This document shows, in pieces, positions 49,101-55,100 of a stretch of 64,000 bases of DNA. The translations under genes and the position numbers were made by a program. The notes under the pieces were generated by a model, which worked only from the letters and a program-made list of their open reading frames with translations, was not told the origin of the DNA and ran no database searches. This DNA is from Chiridota heheva. Lineage: Eukaryota; Echinodermata; Holothuroidea; Apodida; Chiridotidae. The stretch spans positions 1,247,501 through 1,311,500 of the forward strand of contig JAIGNY010002236.1 of NCBI GenBank assembly GCA_020152595.1, in the 5' to 3' direction. Position 1 is the first letter of the stretch; each line of letters begins with the position of its first letter.

Positions 49101-52100
49101 GGGCAAACCGTGCAAGCTTAGCATTTATGAAAGATAAAGGAAAAATTGATGGGTTTTAAAGAAGGGAGGTCTCCCCCTCCCTTGTTTGGATCTGCCATGG
49201 AAGTTGTTTTGCTGTTTAGGAATTGTGTTGTGTGCAATTTTCTGGTTATAATTTATGCTTCTGTTATATTCAAGCACCTCCAATACAACAATCTATGCAA
49301 GCAATGCCCCTCTTCAAAGAGGTGCATGGTATCATTGATGTAGGAAGCGGGGGATATGGGTACAATATCCCCGAATAGTGCAACTTCAGACAGATATACC
49401 AACATTCGGGCAGGTATAATTTTGGGATAGTGTAACTAAAGTTACATTTTTTAGTGGTTGCCATTTGTCCCCGCTTGTCAAGGTATTTACGAGTTTCGGG
49501 ACGTGTTTGACATGAATGATAGAAAAAAGAAGAAAATCAGTTGCAAAGCTCGTAATCAAATCCGTAAAAAACTATAACCCAGATGAACACCTAATGGATT
49601 AAAATTTGCCTACAACTTTCCAGGTGAGGTCCAGAGCTCCCATATATATCTTCAATGAATGCAGTAGCAGATGCTGGATTTTGCGATGCTATTTGAGAAC
49701 TTTCTCAAATTCATCAAAGAAATGAACAACGTGTTTGCGATATAACGATAGGTTATATTCATTACTGTGGTACCTGCATTTAAGACAAAAGATATGCACA
49801 GATAATTATATTAAGTGTGGCAAGTGAAAAACACAAAAGCTATATCTCACACATGAATACTACTCTAATGATAATGTGATATACAATTATGTACTGCACT
49901 ACACACATTTTCTACTGAAATTATGCACTTTCCAAATTTCGTAGTTCTTTGTGCATGTAATGTCATATCATAATACTGCAGTGCTGTAGTAATGATGATG
50001 TACTGCAGTGCTGTAGTATTGATGATGTACTGCAGTGCTGTAGTAATGATGATGTACTGCAGTGCTGTAGTAATGATGATGTACTGCAGTGCTGTAGTAA
50101 TGATGATGTACTGCAGTGCTGTAGTAATGATGATGTACTGCTGTGCTATAATCTTGGACAAAATTAGTTGTCACATTTTTAAGCCCCTATGATACCCAGC
50201 CTTAATGTTGGAGTTGAAGAGGATCATCCCAGGGTGCTTTCGTTCCAAGCAACATTGAAATGGGGTACAAGGGGAAAAGTGAGGCAACAATTTTGTCCTA
50301 GGTTGTAGCTAAGGCTTGTAGTTTGTAGATCAAGGTAAATTCTCCATGGTGTGGAAAAGTTTACAAATAAGTGTACAAACTCTGTGTAATGCCTGTTTTA
50401 TTCTATGGATGTGAGACAGGTAGAAAGTGCCTACCAGCAATCATACTGTTGCAAATTGATACCATACACATATTTTTCTTATTTCAATTTTCTTCTCAGG
50501 TGTTTTACAAACAGTGCATAAACTCCGAAACGAATACAAGTTAAAGATTGGGTCATCAACAGGGTTTGTGACAGAAATAATGAATGAGCTATTGCCATTA
50601 GCGGCTGCGCAGGGTTTTGAGCCAGATTTCTGTGCGACTGCTGACATGGTGCCACAGGCTAGGCCGCTTCCTAACCTGGTTTGGTTAAATTGTATTCAAT
50701 TATGCATTCATCCTATTCAGGCTGTTGTGAAGGTAAAGTAGTGGTTGTTTTTTTATCTCTGTTTTGTTATTCTGTTGGTCAGCAAAGACCACTTACACAA
50801 TTCTGTTGGTCAGCAAAGACCACTTACACAGAATTTAAAGGTTATATGAAACTGGTGTCTAATAGTTGCATGTAGGACAAAGACAAGTTATAACTCTGTG
50901 GGGCTCCAATACCACTACCACCCCCAGAGGCAAGCTCGTTGAAAACACTCTTTAACAGCACAGCCTCTCCTTGCTCAACACTAATTCCCCTACCTACCTT
51001 CACCCTGCCACAGGCTCCCTTACCTGTATGGACTCGTCTATCTGTTCCCCCAACCACCTTGATTTTATCTGGAAGGTCACTGCTGATCTGTGTGGTAGTG
51101 ACCATTACCCTCTCCTAATTCACTTGGAACAAGTTCATCTCTTCTCTCACCACCAACACCCCCACTAAGAAGATTTGGAGAATGGTTATCAGCTTCCACG
51201 GCAGGGTGGACAAGTCTCCCATCTCTCCTGGAATGGTAACCTTCTCACTGCAAAAATGGACATTGTTAACCACCTCGCCGCCTCTTTCAGCAACATTTTG
51301 TCCTCAGCCAACTACCCCAATGCTTTCAAAACCAAAAAAGCTTGCGATGAAACCCGGAATATCACCTTTCCCTCCGACAACTCTGAGAGCTACAACACCC
51401 CTCTCACCCTTTCTGGATTAAACCAAGCCATCCAAGACACTGGCTGCACCTCCAAGGGCCCAGATAACATCCCCTACCAGTTCCTGAAACACCTCCCAAC
51501 AAGACCACCACTACCCTACTCACCATCGTCAACCACATTTGGTTCTCACACTCCTTTCCTCCTATCTGGAGGACAGCTATTGTCGCACCCATCCCTAAAC
51601 CGGGGAAAAACAGTACCGACCCCTCCAGCTACTGCCCCATCGCCCTCACCTGCTGTCTGTAAAATTATGGAAAAGATCATTAACCAGAGACTAAACTGGT
51701 TCCTTGAGACCAACAGAATCCTCTCCCTCACCAAAGCAACTTCCGGAAACGTTGCAATACCCTAGACTAGTTAATTACGCTCGACATTGCTATCCGGGAA
51801 TCCTTTGAAAAAAAGGAACACCTCATTGCCATTTTTTTGACCTCAAGAAAGCTTTCGACACTACTTGAAAATACGGCATTATCCGCAAACTTTACACCAA
51901 TGGCCTCAGAGGCCACCTCCTTATCTTTATTCAAAACTTCCTCTCACCCAGTAAGTTCAAAGTTTGTGTTGGCCACACCCTCTTAACCCCTACCCCCAAG
52001 AAGAGGGCATTCCCCAGTGCAGCGTTCTCTCCCCCACTCTCTTCAACCTGAGCATTAACGACATCATGGACAACCTTGGCCCCAACATCAAACGTACCCT

Positions 52101-55100
52101 CCACGTGGACGACTTTACCATCTTCTACTCCTCCCCTAGCTTTCCTCTTGTCGAAAATAGGCTCCGTCTTAGCCTCAACCAGCTGCAAGTCTGGTGCAAC
52201 AATAACGATTTAAATTCTCTAAAGACAAGACAGTCTGCATGCACTTCTCTCATTTCAACCTCCACCCCAACCCGAACCTCGTGCTCAATGGCAATTGCAT
52301 CCCTAACGTTGAACACACGAAGTTCCTGGCTTTAACTCTAGACCTTAAGCTCTCTTACAAGCAACACATCACCAACCTGAAACAGAAATGCAACAGCTCC
52401 CTCAACATTCTCTGCCTCCTTTCCAACACCACTTGGGGTGTGAACCGCCATGCTCTCCTCAAAATCTTCAGGCTCACCATTCGTGCCAAGCTTGACAAGG
52501 CAATATTGTATACTGTGTTGCTCACAACTCATACCTCAACCACATCAACACCATCCAAATTGAAATCCTCAGGCTTTGTCTAGATGCCTACAGGACCTCC
52601 CCAATCACCAGCCTTTATGTTGAATCCAACGAACCCCTTTTCTGCTAAGGTGTAGAAAGCTTGGCCTCTCCTATGCTTTTAGAGTCCTCACAAAAACCCA
52701 GAACCCTCTTTACAACCTCATTAGGTACCCCAATTTCTCCACCCTCTTTAATAGGACTAAAACCCTATCCTCTCCTTTTAGCTTACGCATTAAATCAGAC
52801 TTCCTCCATCTCGGCATCAACCCTGCCACTCTTGGCACCTTCTCCTGGCCCACTTTTCCTCCTTGGGCCACCCCCCTCCCTTCTATCCACCTGGGCCTCT
52901 CCACTAATCACAATAACCAAACCCACCCTAATCTCTTCATCAATCTCCACAACCAAATCAAAGACCAATTCTTAAACTACACCCTCATCTATACTGATGG
53001 CTCCAAGGAAGGTGACAAGACAGCTGCTGCTGCCGTCATCCAAGACATCACCCTCAGTAGCAGGCTTCCTAACTACTTGTCCATCTTTTCAGCCGAGGCA
53101 AAGGCCATCCTCCTTGCCCTCAACTTTATTGAGTACTCTCCACTTAGCCACTTTGCCATCTTCTCCGACTCCAAGGCTGTTCTTACTTCATTACTCAATC
53201 TTAAATGGGATAACTTCACATCCCACCTCCTCATCCAGAAACTCCTTTCGTCCACCCTCTGCAGAAAAAGTATTCTTTTCTTCTGGATACCTAGCCATGT
53301 TGGCTTCTTTGGCAATGACAGGGCTGATGCAGCTGCTAAGCTTGCCCTCAGCCTCCCCTATCCCATTTCCCAAAACCCTTTCTGACATCAAACCGCTTAT
53401 CGCTTCCCTTGTTCGTGACCGCTGGCAAACCTCATGGGACTCCCAAATTGATAACAAACTCCACGTCACCCAGCACACCATTCTGATCAAACCCACCATC
53501 AACAACCTCTCTCGTGTCGGCAACGTTCATATTACCCGTATACAACCACTACAACCATATTTAGTCCCCCTCTCCCACCCATTCTCTCTACTTTTTTTTT
53601 TCTTTTACCCATGCACCTCCTCTCTCGATACCAGCTTTCTGAATTTTAGTTCTTGTATTTCTCTCATTCTTTCCCTGTTTTCTTTCCTTCCTACTTCTAG
53701 AATGATCTAACCTCTCAGGCACAATTTGACCCTTGTTGTCATAGTGCCGTTAGGCCCTCGTCAAACAAACAAACAAAATATCAGTTGGGCACATGTCTGA
53801 GATGCTGGAGGTTCCAGCTTCAAGTCCACTTAAAATTCAGTCAGCTTTCTTTCTACAAATATTGATTCCCGAAAATTGAGTTGAGAAGGGTCTTCTGCTC
53901 TTGACTTTGACTGTGGAACACATTTGAGTTGTGCTCAATGGCATTCAGATGAGGATATTAGAGAGTGGTTGTTGAGGGTTTGTTTTTTGGCCTCTACATG
54001 ATTTTACTGAAGACGTCTTAAGCCAGATATCATAAATCCCATTACCGCTGATATCACACTTTCCACCCTCTGTCCATGTGCCATCCCACCCTATAACACA
54101 TGCCATCCACCCTGTTCAACATGCCATATGTCACCCTGTCCCACATGACATTCCACCCAGTCCCACATACCATCCCACCCTGTCCCACATGCCATCCCAC
54201 CTGTCCCAGATTCTATCAAATCCTCCTACCCTCAGTCAATTCCCACATCTAGAACCAATCATGCCATCTTCCATCCAACATTCATTCCTTTAACTCCCAT
54301 CCTCTAACTCCCATCCCCTCACCTCTATTAACCTAGCATGCACAATTAAATATGAAACACCCTATAAAAACATGTTCAACTTAATATTGTCCCATATAAA
54401 CCAGATAGGGTCAAATCAGAAGGATAATTCTTTGCAGATTTATTTGAAAAATTATTTTTTTATTTCTATTCACCCCCAAGACACTTTATTACAAATTATT
54501 TTAAAGCATCAGGTTCTATTGTTTGACTTTTCTTTCATGTTCAACTTAATATTTTCCCATATAAACCAGATAGGACCGAATCAGAATAATTCTTTGCAGA
54601 TTAATTTGGAGACTTATTTTTATGTTTCTATTCACCCCCAAGACACTTAATTACAAATTATTTTGAAGCATCAGGTTCTATTGTTTGACATTTCTTTCAT
54701 GCCAGAACAAATATCTAGATTGCTATTTATGTCAGGAATGCATTGTTTTGTTTTGAGGTAAGTTTCTCTCATAAATTTCCATTCAAGCCAGCCACTAAAA
54801 ATCAAGCAAGCCACAGAAATCTTTGTTCCCCAGTAGCTGAACAATGCATGTGGTTGGATGGACAATGGATATGGACGGACGGACAACAGTAAAGATGCAA
54901 TATCCCCATTTAAATAAAACAGGTAAAAAAAAAGGTGTTACAGGATAGGTCAGAAGGAGGGGGAGGGGAAAATCAGTATTTGAAAAAGGGGTGATTAAAA
55001 AATCAATAGATAATTTTGGCATATACAGTAAGATGCAGTTCTAAAATTGTTCTTGTGGACTAACTAAAATTTACTGAAAAACAAAATTTCTCAAAGATAA

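Larger units (their letters stand above)
50885..53777 (+). mobile_element. I-group LINE copy 2, 5'-truncated
   Basis: It begins inside the endonuclease (matching copy 1 from about 43870) and ends in GTCAAACAAACAAACAAA at 53760-53777, close to the copy 1 tail. It carries RT with the catalytic [11 protein letters not shown] at about 52100-52132 and an RNase H domain. Against copy 1 it lacks about 230 bp after RNase H (junction near 53540), where the HITR peptide jumps to late 3' sequence. Frame changes interrupt RT in several places, so it is inactive. It lies in intron E-F, 150 bp after exon E, sense to the gene. Confidence 0.87.

Noticed and set aside
49865-50192. Open frames on both strands over the 27-bp repeat
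   Set aside because: Same cause: a repeat period divisible by three keeps all frames open.
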